DNA of 64,000 nucleotides from a virus: positions 23,830 to 87,829 of IMG/VR virus record IMGVR_UViG_3300025030_000070; one strand, written 5' to 3'. This document shows, in pieces, positions 40,384-48,900 of this stretch. Position 1 is the first letter of the stretch; each line of letters starts with the position of its first letter. The notes beneath the pieces were generated by a model, which saw nothing but the letters and a program-made list of their open reading frames with translations, ran no database searches and was not told the DNA's origin. The position numbers were made by a program, and so were the translations under genes.

Positions 40384-41139
40384 ATGTCTAAAATATTAGT
40401 TATAGGTGAATCAAATTTAGATGTTTTTATTGGGTGCGACTGTACACGTTTAAGTCCAGAAAGCCCAGTACCAATATTGGTTCCAGTTTCTCGTAATGAA
40501 AATTCTGGCATGGCTTCAAACGTTCTAAACAATCTGCTTGCTTTGGGCGCCGATGCTCACCTGTATACTAATACAAATTGGCGTGAAATTACAAAAACTC
40601 GTTATGTCGAACATAAGAGCAATCATATGTTTGTTCGAATAGATGAAAATGATAAAAGCTATGGTCGTTCTGATTTACGTTCAATAGATTTTTCTAAATA
40701 TGAAGCGATTGTTATTTCAGATTATAATAAGGGATTTTTAACAGAATCGGAGATAAAATATATTGCTGCTTCTCACAAACTAACTTTTATTGATACAAAA
40801 AAACCTTTGAGCGCTTGGGTTAGAAATTTATCTTTTATAAAAGTAAATGAGAACGAGTTTAAGCGCGCGAAAGGTAATCTTAGCAAAGATATTATAAACA
40901 AGACTATTATAACTCTTGGTCCAGATGGAGCAATGTTTAAAGGAATGACTTTTCCAGTTCCAAAAATTACAACCAGAGACGTTGCTGGCTGCGGCGATAG
41001 CTTCTTAAGTGGTTTGGTTGTAAAATATCTTGAAACAAAAAATATTGAGGAAGCAATAAAATTTGCCAATAATTGCGCAACATACGCTGCTCAACATCGG
41101 GGCGTATCAGTTGTAAATAAAGAAGAATTAGATGATTAA
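40384..41139 (+). CDS. PfkB-family sugar kinase (HldE N-domain-like)
   Basis: 251 residues from ATG 40384, right after the preceding stop. ILVIGESNLDVFIGCDCTRL and SPESPVPILVP are the start of the HldE/RfaE kinase domain; ISDYNKGFLT, FIKVNENEFKRA and the catalytic RDVAGCGDSFLSG (family consensus DVTGAGD) follow. In heptose synthesis this domain makes heptose 1,7-bisphosphate. It is shorter than the about 310-residue HldE domain. The separate nucleotidyltransferase is the next gene, overlapping by eight bases, so the two halves of HldE are split here. Confidence 0.78.
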   Translation: MSKILVIGESNLDVFIGCDCTRLSPESPVPILVPVSRNENSGMASNVLNNLLALGADAHLYTNTNWREITKTRYVEHKSNHMFVRIDENDKSYGRSDLRSIDFSKYEAIVISDYNKGFLTESEIKYIAASHKLTFIDTKKPLSAWVRNLSFIKVNENEFKRAKGNLSKDIINKTIITLGPDGAMFKGMTFPVPKITTRDVAGCGDSFLSGLVVKYLETKNIEEAIKFANNCATYAAQHRGVSVVNKEELDD

Positions 41140-41566
41140 TATAAATTGTAAAGAAGTTGTTGTGTTTATTTCAGGTTGTTTTGATATTTTACATCGCGGA
41201 CATTTTGAATTAATTGAATTTGCTTCTTTGTGTAATCCTAAGACAAAAATCATCATAGCTCTTGACACGGATGAAAAAGTTAAAAAAGACAAAGGAATAA
41301 ATCGACCATTCAACACTCTTGAAGACAGAATGTATGCTTTGTCATTAATAAAATTTATAGATCAGATTAAAAGCTTTAATTCGGAAGAAGAATTAATTCA
41401 GATGTTAAAAATTATTCAACCAGATGTTAGAATAGTTGGGTCTGATTGGGAAGGAAAGAAGATTGTTGGAGAAGAGTATTGTAAAGAAATTGTTTACTTT
41501 GATAGAATTCCTGGATATTCTACAACAAGGATTTTAGAGCATGGCAATTTACATAGTAGACATTGA
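41132..41566 (+). CDS. HldE C-domain-like sugar-phosphate nucleotidyltransferase
   Basis: 144 residues. FISGCFDILHRGHFELI contains the HxGH site in its HRGH form, followed by IIIALDTDEKVKKDKG, RPFNTLEDRMYAL and VGSDWEGKKIVG, ending YFDRIPGYSTTRIL. This is the pattern of the adenylyltransferase that activates heptose 1-phosphate, and of related glycerol-phosphate cytidylyltransferases. With the kinase before and the phosphatase after, an ADP-heptose-like product is likely. It overlaps both neighbours. Confidence 0.8.
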   Translation: MININCKEVVVFISGCFDILHRGHFELIEFASLCNPKTKIIIALDTDEKVKKDKGINRPFNTLEDRMYALSLIKFIDQIKSFNSEEELIQMLKIIQPDVRIVGSDWEGKKIVGEEYCKEIVYFDRIPGYSTTRILEHGNLHSRH

Positions 41567-41888
41567 TGGAACAATCTGTTCTAGGACAGAAGGTGATTAC
41601 GAAAATGCTGTTCCTTACAAAAACAGAATAGAAAAAATAAATAAACTCTATGATGAAGGACATATAATAATTTATTGGACCGCGCGAGGTATGAGTAGAT
41701 ATTGTGAAGTTGTTGAAAAAGCATATCGAGGATTTTTTGACTTCACAAAGAAGCAACTTGATAGCTGGGGAGCGAAGTATCATGAAGTGAAGCTCGGGAA
41801 GCCATTTTATGATCATTGGATTGATGATAAAGCTATGAACGATAAGGAATATTTTGGAGATTTAAATGACGAAAAAATGGGAAAATAA
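41541..41888 (+). CDS. HAD-superfamily phosphatase (capsule-type)
   Basis: 115 residues, 26-base overlap with the nucleotidyltransferase. IYIVDIDGTICS is HAD motif I with both Asp, IIIYWTARG motif II (Thr), KLGKPFYDHWIDDKA motifs III/IV. Short HAD phosphatases like this lie next to sugar nucleotidyltransferases in capsule loci; in the heptose route GmhB removes the 7-phosphate before nucleotidyl transfer, and this protein could do that. It lacks the zinc ribbon of GmhB, so the match is functional guesswork. Confidence 0.75.
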   Translation: MAIYIVDIDGTICSRTEGDYENAVPYKNRIEKINKLYDEGHIIIYWTARGMSRYCEVVEKAYRGFFDFTKKQLDSWGAKYHEVKLGKPFYDHWIDDKAMNDKEYFGDLNDEKMGK

Positions 41889-42084
41889 AAAATTACAATT
41901 TACACCACAAGCGGTTGGTTCAATTATGATGTGTGTTCAAAGAGGACTTATGTCCGTTGCTTCTGATCGTCCTGCTGAAGAATGCGATATTACAAAATTA
42001 CTTTTGGGATTAGAGATGGAACAATCTTTGGATGGAAAACTTTTAGTTTTGAATCCTCCAATGCTTGAAGTAGAGACAGAATAA
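41866..42084 (+). CDS. Small phage protein
   Basis: 72 residues, overlapping the phosphatase by 23 bases. KKLQFTPQAVGSIMMCVQRG and LLLGLEMEQSLDGKLLVLNPP are the recognisable segments, recalling a small conserved protein in T4-like phages with a VLNPP end. It marks the change from sugar genes to the phage regulatory and tail module. Function unknown. Confidence 0.5.
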   Translation: MTKKWENKKLQFTPQAVGSIMMCVQRGLMSVASDRPAEECDITKLLLGLEMEQSLDGKLLVLNPPMLEVETE

Positions 42085-42086
42085 TA

Positions 42087-42350
42087 ATGCCAACATATAC
42101 TTACAAGTGTTCAAACACAGAATGTGAGAGCGAATATGAAGTGGTTCATTCTATGGACGATGCTATTGTTGAGTGTCGCGATTGCGGAAATAATACTCTC
42201 AAGAAAGTCCCTAGTAAAGTAAATGTAAAGACTAAAGAAACGTGGGGCACCTTTGAGCATCTTGAAGCTTATGGACGCGCTTGTGAAGAAACAAAACAGG
42301 ATATGAGTGAGCAAAAAGAATCTCTTAAAAAGAGAACTTGGAATCCATAA
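42087..42350 (+). CDS. FmdB-family zinc-ribbon protein
   Basis: 87 residues. It starts MPTYTYKCSNTECESEYEVV, then VECRDCGNNTLKKVPSKV: two CxxC-type pairs in the FmdB-like putative regulator layout. The C-terminal half is helical and charged. Found in many bacteria and T4-like phages near small genes; presumed to bind nucleic acid, role unproven. Its stop overlaps the next ATG (TAATG). Confidence 0.7.
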   Translation: MPTYTYKCSNTECESEYEVVHSMDDAIVECRDCGNNTLKKVPSKVNVKTKETWGTFEHLEAYGRACEETKQDMSEQKESLKKRTWNP

Positions 42351-42685
42351 TGATAATACTATCAATTTTTTTAGTTCTTTCAATAGGACTCAATGTTATT
42401 TTAATCTTATATGCTTCTAAAATTGTAAAACAATTACTCATAGCCTCAGAAACCGCTTCAGAAATATTCTCCAGACTTGATGCCTATAAGACACATTTGA
42501 AAGATATATATGAATTACAACTATTTTATGGAGATAAAAACTTACGAGAGGTTATAGAGCATACAAAATTTATGATGAATTATCTCAACATTTTTAATGA
42601 GATTCATTCATTTACACAAACAGAATTAGAAGATATTGTTTTTTCAGAAGAAAAACCTGATGCCGAAAAAGAAAACGAAGATTAA
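42350..42685 (+). CDS. Membrane-anchored small protein
   Basis: 111 residues from ATG 42350, one-base overlap with the FmdB stop. Residues 2-24 (IILSIFLVLSIGLNVILILY) are a single transmembrane or signal-anchor helix. The remainder is helical and acidic (LREVIEHTKFMMNYLNIF). Similar membrane-anchored proteins are found beside the late sigma factor in T4-like marine phages, as far as I recall. Function unknown. It overlaps the sigma gene by 26 bases. Confidence 0.55.
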   Translation: MIILSIFLVLSIGLNVILILYASKIVKQLLIASETASEIFSRLDAYKTHLKDIYELQLFYGDKNLREVIEHTKFMMNYLNIFNEIHSFTQTELEDIVFSEEKPDAEKENED

Positions 42686-43352
42686 ATCTAAAATATATTT
42701 TACAAAGGTTCACGAGAAGGCAATTATTGATTATGTCAGCTCACAGAATTCCAAGTATCGGAATGAATTATATCAACATATAATTCAACCAGCTTTAGAG
42801 GAGATGATTAAAAAGATTGTTTATCGATATAAATTTACTTCTCTTCCTAACATTGATGGGTTAATTAAGGAATGTGAAAGCCATCTTGTTGCTGTTTTAA
42901 GCAAATTTGACAAAGAAAAGGGCTCTAAAGCATTTTCATATTTTAGTGTTATTACAAAGAATTGGTTTTCACATGCAGCTAAGAAGTTTTCTGCACAAAC
43001 AAAAAAAGAAACTCAATACGAGGAAATATCTAAATCCGTCGAAACAGAGTATCTTTCCGTCAACAACGATTATGTTAATAATAAAGTTAGAGAAGAATTC
43101 ATAAAAGCTCTGTGGAATGAATTAGATCAATGGGAAAAAATAGAGCTTAAACCAAATGAAGAAAAAGTTCTCAAGTCAATTAGAATTTTATTAGCAAATT
43201 CAGAATCAATTGACATATTCAATAAAAAAGCTGTGTATCTTTTTGTGCGAGAGATCACAAATCTCAACACTAAGCAAATTCTCAACAGTCTTAATAAGTT
43301 TCGCGTTCTTTACAAAGATTTTGTTAGAAGATGGAACAACGAAGATGAATAA
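42660..43352 (+). CDS. T4 gp55-like late-transcription sigma factor
   Basis: 230 residues from ATG 42660. The segment SHLVAVLSKFDKEKGSKAFS, then YFSVITKNWFSHAAKKFSAQ, matches the core-binding region-2-like part of T4 gp55 and its relatives (FDxxK, AYxx-I-N-F pattern), and the helices before it (IIQPALEEMIKKIVYRYKF) fit. Gp55 redirects host RNA polymerase to phage late promoters. The rest is diverged. Placed immediately before the tail module, it would switch on those genes. I did not find clear TATAAATA boxes upstream of the tail genes. Confidence 0.65.
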   Translation: MPKKKTKIKSKIYFTKVHEKAIIDYVSSQNSKYRNELYQHIIQPALEEMIKKIVYRYKFTSLPNIDGLIKECESHLVAVLSKFDKEKGSKAFSYFSVITKNWFSHAAKKFSAQTKKETQYEEISKSVETEYLSVNNDYVNNKVREEFIKALWNELDQWEKIELKPNEEKVLKSIRILLANSESIDIFNKKAVYLFVREITNLNTKQILNSLNKFRVLYKDFVRRWNNEDE

Positions 43353-43363
43353 TAGCTGACAGG

Positions 43364-43390
43364 ATTTTGAGTTCTCAAAATAGTAAGAAA
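43364..43390 (+). promoter_or_regulatory. Hairpin plus 12-mer shared with another intergenic region
   Basis: ATTTTGAG at 43364-43371 and CTCAAAAT at 43374-43381 form a perfect 8-base inverted repeat around TT. It runs into AATAGTAAGAAA (43379-43390), the same 12-mer that follows a hairpin at 24899-24910. The position, in the 75-base gap before the tail-side genes, suggests an RNA-processing, attenuation or promoter element. No U-run follows, so a simple terminator is unlikely. Confidence 0.45.
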
Positions 43391-43427
43391 AAATGAAATT
43401 GGAGTATTTAGTTAAAGAGCAATTAAA

Positions 43428-43739
43428 ATGAGAAAAGATTTTGATACTTTAATGGATGAGTCTATAGATAATATCCGCAAAGATAGGGAAAAAACAAGCG
43501 AACTTTTAAATGATTTGATTGCTTATATAGCAAATAATGGTGACAGACATAAAGAAGTTGGATTTACTTTGGCCAAATATGTTGAAACTCTTCAAAGATC
43601 TAATGAACAATTAGTTAAATTAACAAGCTTAATTAAGAAGACGGGCGGTGAAGAACTTGATTTATCAGATAACGATAGAGATAAAATATTTGAAGCATTG
43701 AATAATCCAATTAGAGAAGCTAAAAAGAAGGCTAGATAA
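43428..43739 (+). CDS. Conserved-type small helical phage protein
   Basis: 103 residues, helical and acidic: RKDFDTLMDESIDNIRKDRE, VGFTLAKYVETLQRSNEQL, VKLTSLIKKTGGEELDLSD. I recall a similar protein before the tail/baseplate genes in marine T4-like phages, function unknown. Its stop overlaps the hub gene's ATG (TAATG). It is possibly an assembly chaperone or head/tail protein by position only. Confidence 0.55.
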   Translation: MRKDFDTLMDESIDNIRKDREKTSELLNDLIAYIANNGDRHKEVGFTLAKYVETLQRSNEQLVKLTSLIKKTGGEELDLSDNDRDKIFEALNNPIREAKKKAR

Positions 43740-44968
43740 TGGCTGCTAATGATGGAAGATTTGATTTAGGATATGGTAGTTTAAACAATATTGAAGAGCA
43801 GGAGTTTGGAAAGACTCTTGATCCTAAAAATACGTCCGGATTTGCAGCGCTTCGCCAAAATCTTTCAGATTCTTATAAAAAGAATGCTTTTGCCAATACA
43901 GGACGACTCAAAGGAGTTGTTTTGAGAGTCGACTCTAATCCAACCAATAATCCAATTACTTCGTGGATTTATAAACTAAATCCTCTTGCCAAATCTAAAA
44001 TTGGCGTTAAAGTTCGTATACCAGAACTTCACGCTGCTTTACTTGAACCTACAAAATATGGACCAGTTCAAGGCAGTGAAAATTTTATTATCGATATGTA
44101 TCCAACATTTATAGCTGCCAATGATGAAATAAGTAATGAAGTTCCGGCACCAGGAGATATTGTTTGGGTTGATTTTGGAAATAGAAACAATATGTCTGAT
44201 CCAGTATATTATGGGATTGCTTATAAGATGGCTCAAGGTGGTGCCGTAGGAAGAGAAACTGGAAGAGATAAATTTGCGAGCGAAGGAAAATCACCATTTT
44301 CAGTTTTGCCTCCATCTGGAGATAACCCAATAACTGGACTTGGAAATGAGTTAAATCAAATACCAAAACCATTGCCTTTTCAAACAACTAGATCAACTCA
44401 ACCGCCAATGACTGTAGGAAGCTTTACACCACAAAAAGATCACGTTGACGTACCAACGGGATTGCCCCCGATTAACCCTCCAGAAATAGCATTTAAATCA
44501 GGATCTCCAGGAGATAATGTTGATTTGATAGAAATTCCTGTTCCAATTGCTACCAAAGCAGGAGTTTATATTACCAAAAGTCAGGAAAAGCCTTTTTATG
44601 ACCTGATTAATGCTGCCAAGAGAGATGGTATTTCAATACAATTGAATAGTGGATTTAGAACACAAACTCAACAACAATATCTATATGATGGATTTAAGAA
44701 AGGTAAGCCTGGATTTAATCTTGCTGCTAGGCCAGGACATTCAAACCATCAAACTGGTATTGCTTTTGATTTTGCTGTTGGCAACCCTCACTCTAAAGCT
44801 TATGGATGGATGGCAACAAATGCTCATAAATTTGGTTTTTATAATGCTGGGAGATTTTTTAAAGGACAAAAAGAATTCTGGCATTTTGAGTTTTTGGGTA
44901 TAAATCACCCTATTATTGTTGCTGAAGGAAAATTGCCTTTGTCAGAAAAATTAAGGTCATTTGCGTAA
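43739..44968 (+). CDS. gp5-like baseplate hub with M15 (VanY-like) peptidase
   Basis: 409 residues. Residues about 55-165 look like the OB-fold of the T4 gp5 hub (LKGVVLRVDSNP, KVRIPELHA, PAPGDIVWVDFGN). A Pro-rich linker follows. Residues about 275-390 form a D-Ala-D-Ala carboxypeptidase/endolysin M15 domain: LNSGFRTQTQQQYLY, SNHQTGIAFDFAV (H337, D344) and EFWHFEF (E379, H382), the zinc ligands and catalytic Glu. The tail tip would thus cut peptidoglycan peptide bonds during entry, where T4 uses a lysozyme. It opens the baseplate gene block. Confidence 0.8.
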   Translation: MAANDGRFDLGYGSLNNIEEQEFGKTLDPKNTSGFAALRQNLSDSYKKNAFANTGRLKGVVLRVDSNPTNNPITSWIYKLNPLAKSKIGVKVRIPELHAALLEPTKYGPVQGSENFIIDMYPTFIAANDEISNEVPAPGDIVWVDFGNRNNMSDPVYYGIAYKMAQGGAVGRETGRDKFASEGKSPFSVLPPSGDNPITGLGNELNQIPKPLPFQTTRSTQPPMTVGSFTPQKDHVDVPTGLPPINPPEIAFKSGSPGDNVDLIEIPVPIATKAGVYITKSQEKPFYDLINAAKRDGISIQLNSGFRTQTQQQYLYDGFKKGKPGFNLAARPGHSNHQTGIAFDFAVGNPHSKAYGWMATNAHKFGFYNAGRFFKGQKEFWHFEFLGINHPIIVAEGKLPLSEKLRSFA

Positions 44969-44969
44969 T

Positions 44970-45899
44970 ATGGCTACTAATAAAAAAGCTTTTTCCGATG
45001 AAGGTGGAAATCAGATTGTTCAAGATGGACTCAAGAAGGTCAACAAAGAACAAGTTGCGTTTGCCCGAGGAGCTGCTGGACACCCATTATATGAATCAGT
45101 ACCTCAAGTAATTAAAACTTCTACAGAAAAACATATTGAATCTGGATTCAATTCTTCCATTGTTTTAGGGAGAGATAGACCTGCCAGTCGTTTGAGTGGA
45201 TATGGTGGACGCGGTGATACGCAAGCTGGCTCAATTGATATTGTCGTTGGTAGGATGGGATATAAAGCTAGAGAGTTTGATGGAGAGGCAAGAGTCTGGG
45301 TTGATCCTTCTTTTAAAGAAGATGCCGCTAGAATATACATAAGTCAAAAAACAGATATTGATAAAAATTTTGGTTTGGTGTCTGGCAGAGTAGGCATTGC
45401 TTCTACTAAATCAGCTATAGGATTAAAGGCTGATGGCATAAGAATTGTGGCGAGAGAAGGAATAAAACTTGTTACAAAAACTGATGACAATAATTCGCAA
45501 GGAGGCTCAGTTGATTCAACTTCGGGGATTGATTTGATTGCCGGAAATGACGATTCTGATATTCAGCCAATGGTTAAAGGAAGAAATATAAATGAAGCAT
45601 TGAAGACATTGACGATGCACGTAGATAAGTTGAATGGAATTGTGGATAGCTTATTAATGTATCAAATGACATTTAATACAGCATTGACGCACCATTTTCA
45701 TTTTAGTCCCTTTTTTGGACTTCCAACAAGTCCTTCACCTCCTGTTGTGGCAGCAGGAATGAAAACAATGATCGATCATTTGTTCCAAACAAAAATGTCT
45801 CTGATAATGAATAAAGCAAATTTAGCTCTTTATAAGCACACATATTTATATCCTTCTGGAAAAAAATATATTAATTCTAGGCATCACAATTTAACTTAA
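44970..45899 (+). CDS. Baseplate hub/spike-like structural protein
   Basis: 309 residues from ATG 44970, following the hub gene's stop at once. Residues 125-200 are strand-rich (VSGRVGIASTKSAIGLKADG, IRIVAREGIKLVTKTD) and read like the repeating beta-helix of a gp5 C-terminal needle; the C-terminal part is helical (MKTMIDHLFQTKMSLIMNKA). The position behind the hub supports a central spike or its partner. Family not firmly identified. Confidence 0.6.
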   Translation: MATNKKAFSDEGGNQIVQDGLKKVNKEQVAFARGAAGHPLYESVPQVIKTSTEKHIESGFNSSIVLGRDRPASRLSGYGGRGDTQAGSIDIVVGRMGYKAREFDGEARVWVDPSFKEDAARIYISQKTDIDKNFGLVSGRVGIASTKSAIGLKADGIRIVAREGIKLVTKTDDNNSQGGSVDSTSGIDLIAGNDDSDIQPMVKGRNINEALKTLTMHVDKLNGIVDSLLMYQMTFNTALTHHFHFSPFFGLPTSPSPPVVAAGMKTMIDHLFQTKMSLIMNKANLALYKHTYLYPSGKKYINSRHHNLT

Positions 45900-45900
45900 T

Positions 45901-48900
45901 ATGGCAAACTTTAAAGATATAAATAAAGACATTAATGCTGGATTGCGTAGTGCTTCAAAAATAGAGTTGGGTGACGTTGCTGAAAAAGCAATTACTGATG
46001 CGATATTTAAAGATGATGGTAAAAAGCACCATTGTAAGATTTCATCAGCAGTAAATAGAAAATCTCTACGTAGAACTTCTAAATTTAGTTCTGCAATGAT
46101 TATTACTCCTGATTGGACAAGTCTTGATCAATTTAGCCCATTTTATAATCCAAAGGATGACAAATATTATTGTACGGTTCACACTAGATTTGAAACTTTA
46201 GGATCTCAACCTCAAACAGTTTATGATTTGGCAAAAGAAATAGCAGTTAATTCTTTACTAGAAGTTTACAATAAAGAAATTTCTGATGAAATAATTTCAC
46301 AACTCATATTAGCCACGGAGACTCCAGATTATTTTATTCCACCTCGTCCAAGTCCTAATTGTGGCGTTAATGGTGAAACAATTCCTTTGTTTGGAGTTCG
46401 CGTTCTCACAACTGTTCCAGCTACATTATTCGACTCAATTAAGATTGCTCCGGATATTACTTCAAATGAATCATTGCCAATCGCTACCAAAGAAATTAAA
46501 TTAATTTCTTCTGAAGCTAAAGAAAGGATTAAAAATACTGCGATTACAATTCGTAACTATCAAAAAGAAGCAGAAGCTTCTGGCAATGTAATACATGGAA
46601 TTGTTTTGGATAAAGAAGCTGATCGACTTGAAGAATTTATTTTTGTTTTAGAAAATTTATTGGCTGCCAATGGTTTGAATCTTCGTGATGATAGAGAAGA
46701 TTTGATTATTATTGGAATAGATGACAACTTTAAAGTTTTGTATGTTCTTTTTGATGACGGTGAAGAATTCATGAGATTGGAAGCTGGCTATAGTTCTTTC
46801 ATCAAATCTAAATCTGTCTCTAATGATAGAACAATTAGATTGTTATCTGAAATGGGTAAACTTCAAGGTTTTGGTCGTCCACAATTTCCAATAACTGATT
46901 TCTTGAGAGATTTTCAACATGATGGCGGACAGGCTGGAATGTCTTTTGATAAAGATTTATTTGATTTTGCTTTACAAAAAGCGAGTCAAGGTAAATCGGT
47001 TAAACCGAAAGATTTAGCAAATTTTATTGAGACATCCAACAGCCGTCCATACAAAACAGAAGAGCAAAAACAGCAAGAAGATTCTGTTTTGAATTCATTT
47101 AAATTTGTCGATCAATATTCTTCTTCTGATAATAATTTTGTTTCAACGAGGACAGATTTTGTTGGAGATGTTTCATTTTCGACTCCAAACATAAAAAACG
47201 TTTTGGATAATCTTAAAGACCTAGATGATGTTTTTGAAGAATTTTTTCATAGAATAAATATATGTCGTATTCTTCAAGTTGCGATAGATTGTCTAAAGAT
47301 TCCTGATAGAGCGTGTCGAATTAGTAAAGCTTGGCTCATAAGTGCCACATGCGATGATTTTTTAGAATTCTTTTCAGGAAGTCTTATCATGAGACTGGTT
47401 AATATTCCTGAATTAGAAATGGTTGTTCGAAATAGAATAATTGGTTGTTTAAGCCGACTTGATATAGATGATAGAAATTTTCTTTTAGGCAGAATTCAAT
47501 TCGCGATTGGTCTCCCAATTACGACTGTTAGTGATTTATCGACAGTTAGTTTAGATGTAATAATTAATGCTCTTGGTGACAGAGGAAGAGAGTTTCTTGA
47601 AGCAATCTGCGATGACCCAGCAGCAAGAAGAGCCATTGTCAATGCCATTCCAGATGATGTCTGTTCGGCTCTCAATATGGAATTGAGTGATATTATCAAA
47701 AAATGTGAAATACCGACTATTAAGCTTCCAAATTTCTTTCCAACGATTGATATCATAGCTAGCATAAGCATTTCGATTGAAATTGCTATTACAGATGCTA
47801 TTTTAGTTGCTTTAATAGAACTCATCAAAGCAATGATAGAACAAATTTTAAATTGCGAAAATAGTTTCAGAACTCCAAATTTTGGTTCGTTGAATATGGC
47901 AGACTTATTGGCAAAGACGTTTGATGTTGGATTAGATACAGAATCATTCTCTTCTCTTCAATCTAATTTAATGGGAACGTTAGCACTTCGCGCGGGTGCC
48001 TTAGGCACGGAAGCTGCGACCAATGCTCTTGTAGGTTTGGTTGGAGACATTACTGCGCTTATTTCCCCGTCAGAGCTGGCAAATTTGCTCAACGGTAATG
48101 CTGACATAGAGGTTGTTGCTCTCGCAAATTGTCTCATAGATACGAAATATCAAGGACTTAAATCGTCATTTAATTCTTCAGCGAAGATTGACGATTTTTT
48201 TAAATCTCTTGGAGATGTATTAGATAAACGTCCTTTGCTGGAGCAAATTGCTCAACAGTCACGTCCTGAGATATTGAGAAGCGGAGAAATATGCGAACTT
48301 CCAGAAGACTCAAATTATAGAAGATTACTTGCCGACAAAGGATTAACAAAAGAAGAAATCGATAAACAAGTTGCTGCAGCACAAAAACGTAAAGCAGATA
48401 TGTTTGATAATCTTTTAGACAATCTCTTAAAAGGTAATCCTTTAAAAGATGCGCTCCCACCAGTTTTTTGTAAAAAAAGTCCTGACGGTAAAGAACAGGG
48501 GATGGTTCAAAGAGATCATCCATCGTTTTCTTACATGTTAGATAAAACTATTGATGTCATATATGATGGAGTTCATATGTCTTTCAATAATGAAATTTCT
48601 AACTTTGTTAATGCGCTCAAAGAAATAACGACTGTTCAAATACCAAGAGAGGTTTCAAGAAGAATAAGCGTTAAACTTCCAGATGGAAGAGAGGTGGATG
48701 ATTTAGAGAATCCAGAATTTCGTCGTTTAATTTCTCAAGGAGTTTCTGTAGAAGATCCAGATGAAGATGGAGATCCTGTTGTTGTATTTGAAGATATACA
48801 GTTCACAACAAATTTTGCTGCGAAAGGTTTAAAAGAAAATTTACAAAACATACAGAAAGACTCTAACTTGTTTAATGTTGACACTAATGGAGTTGTGTCC

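Noticed and set aside
44109-44903. Alternative frames of 80-90 codons within the baseplate hub gene
   Set aside because: They overlap conserved OB-fold and M15 motifs in the main frame.
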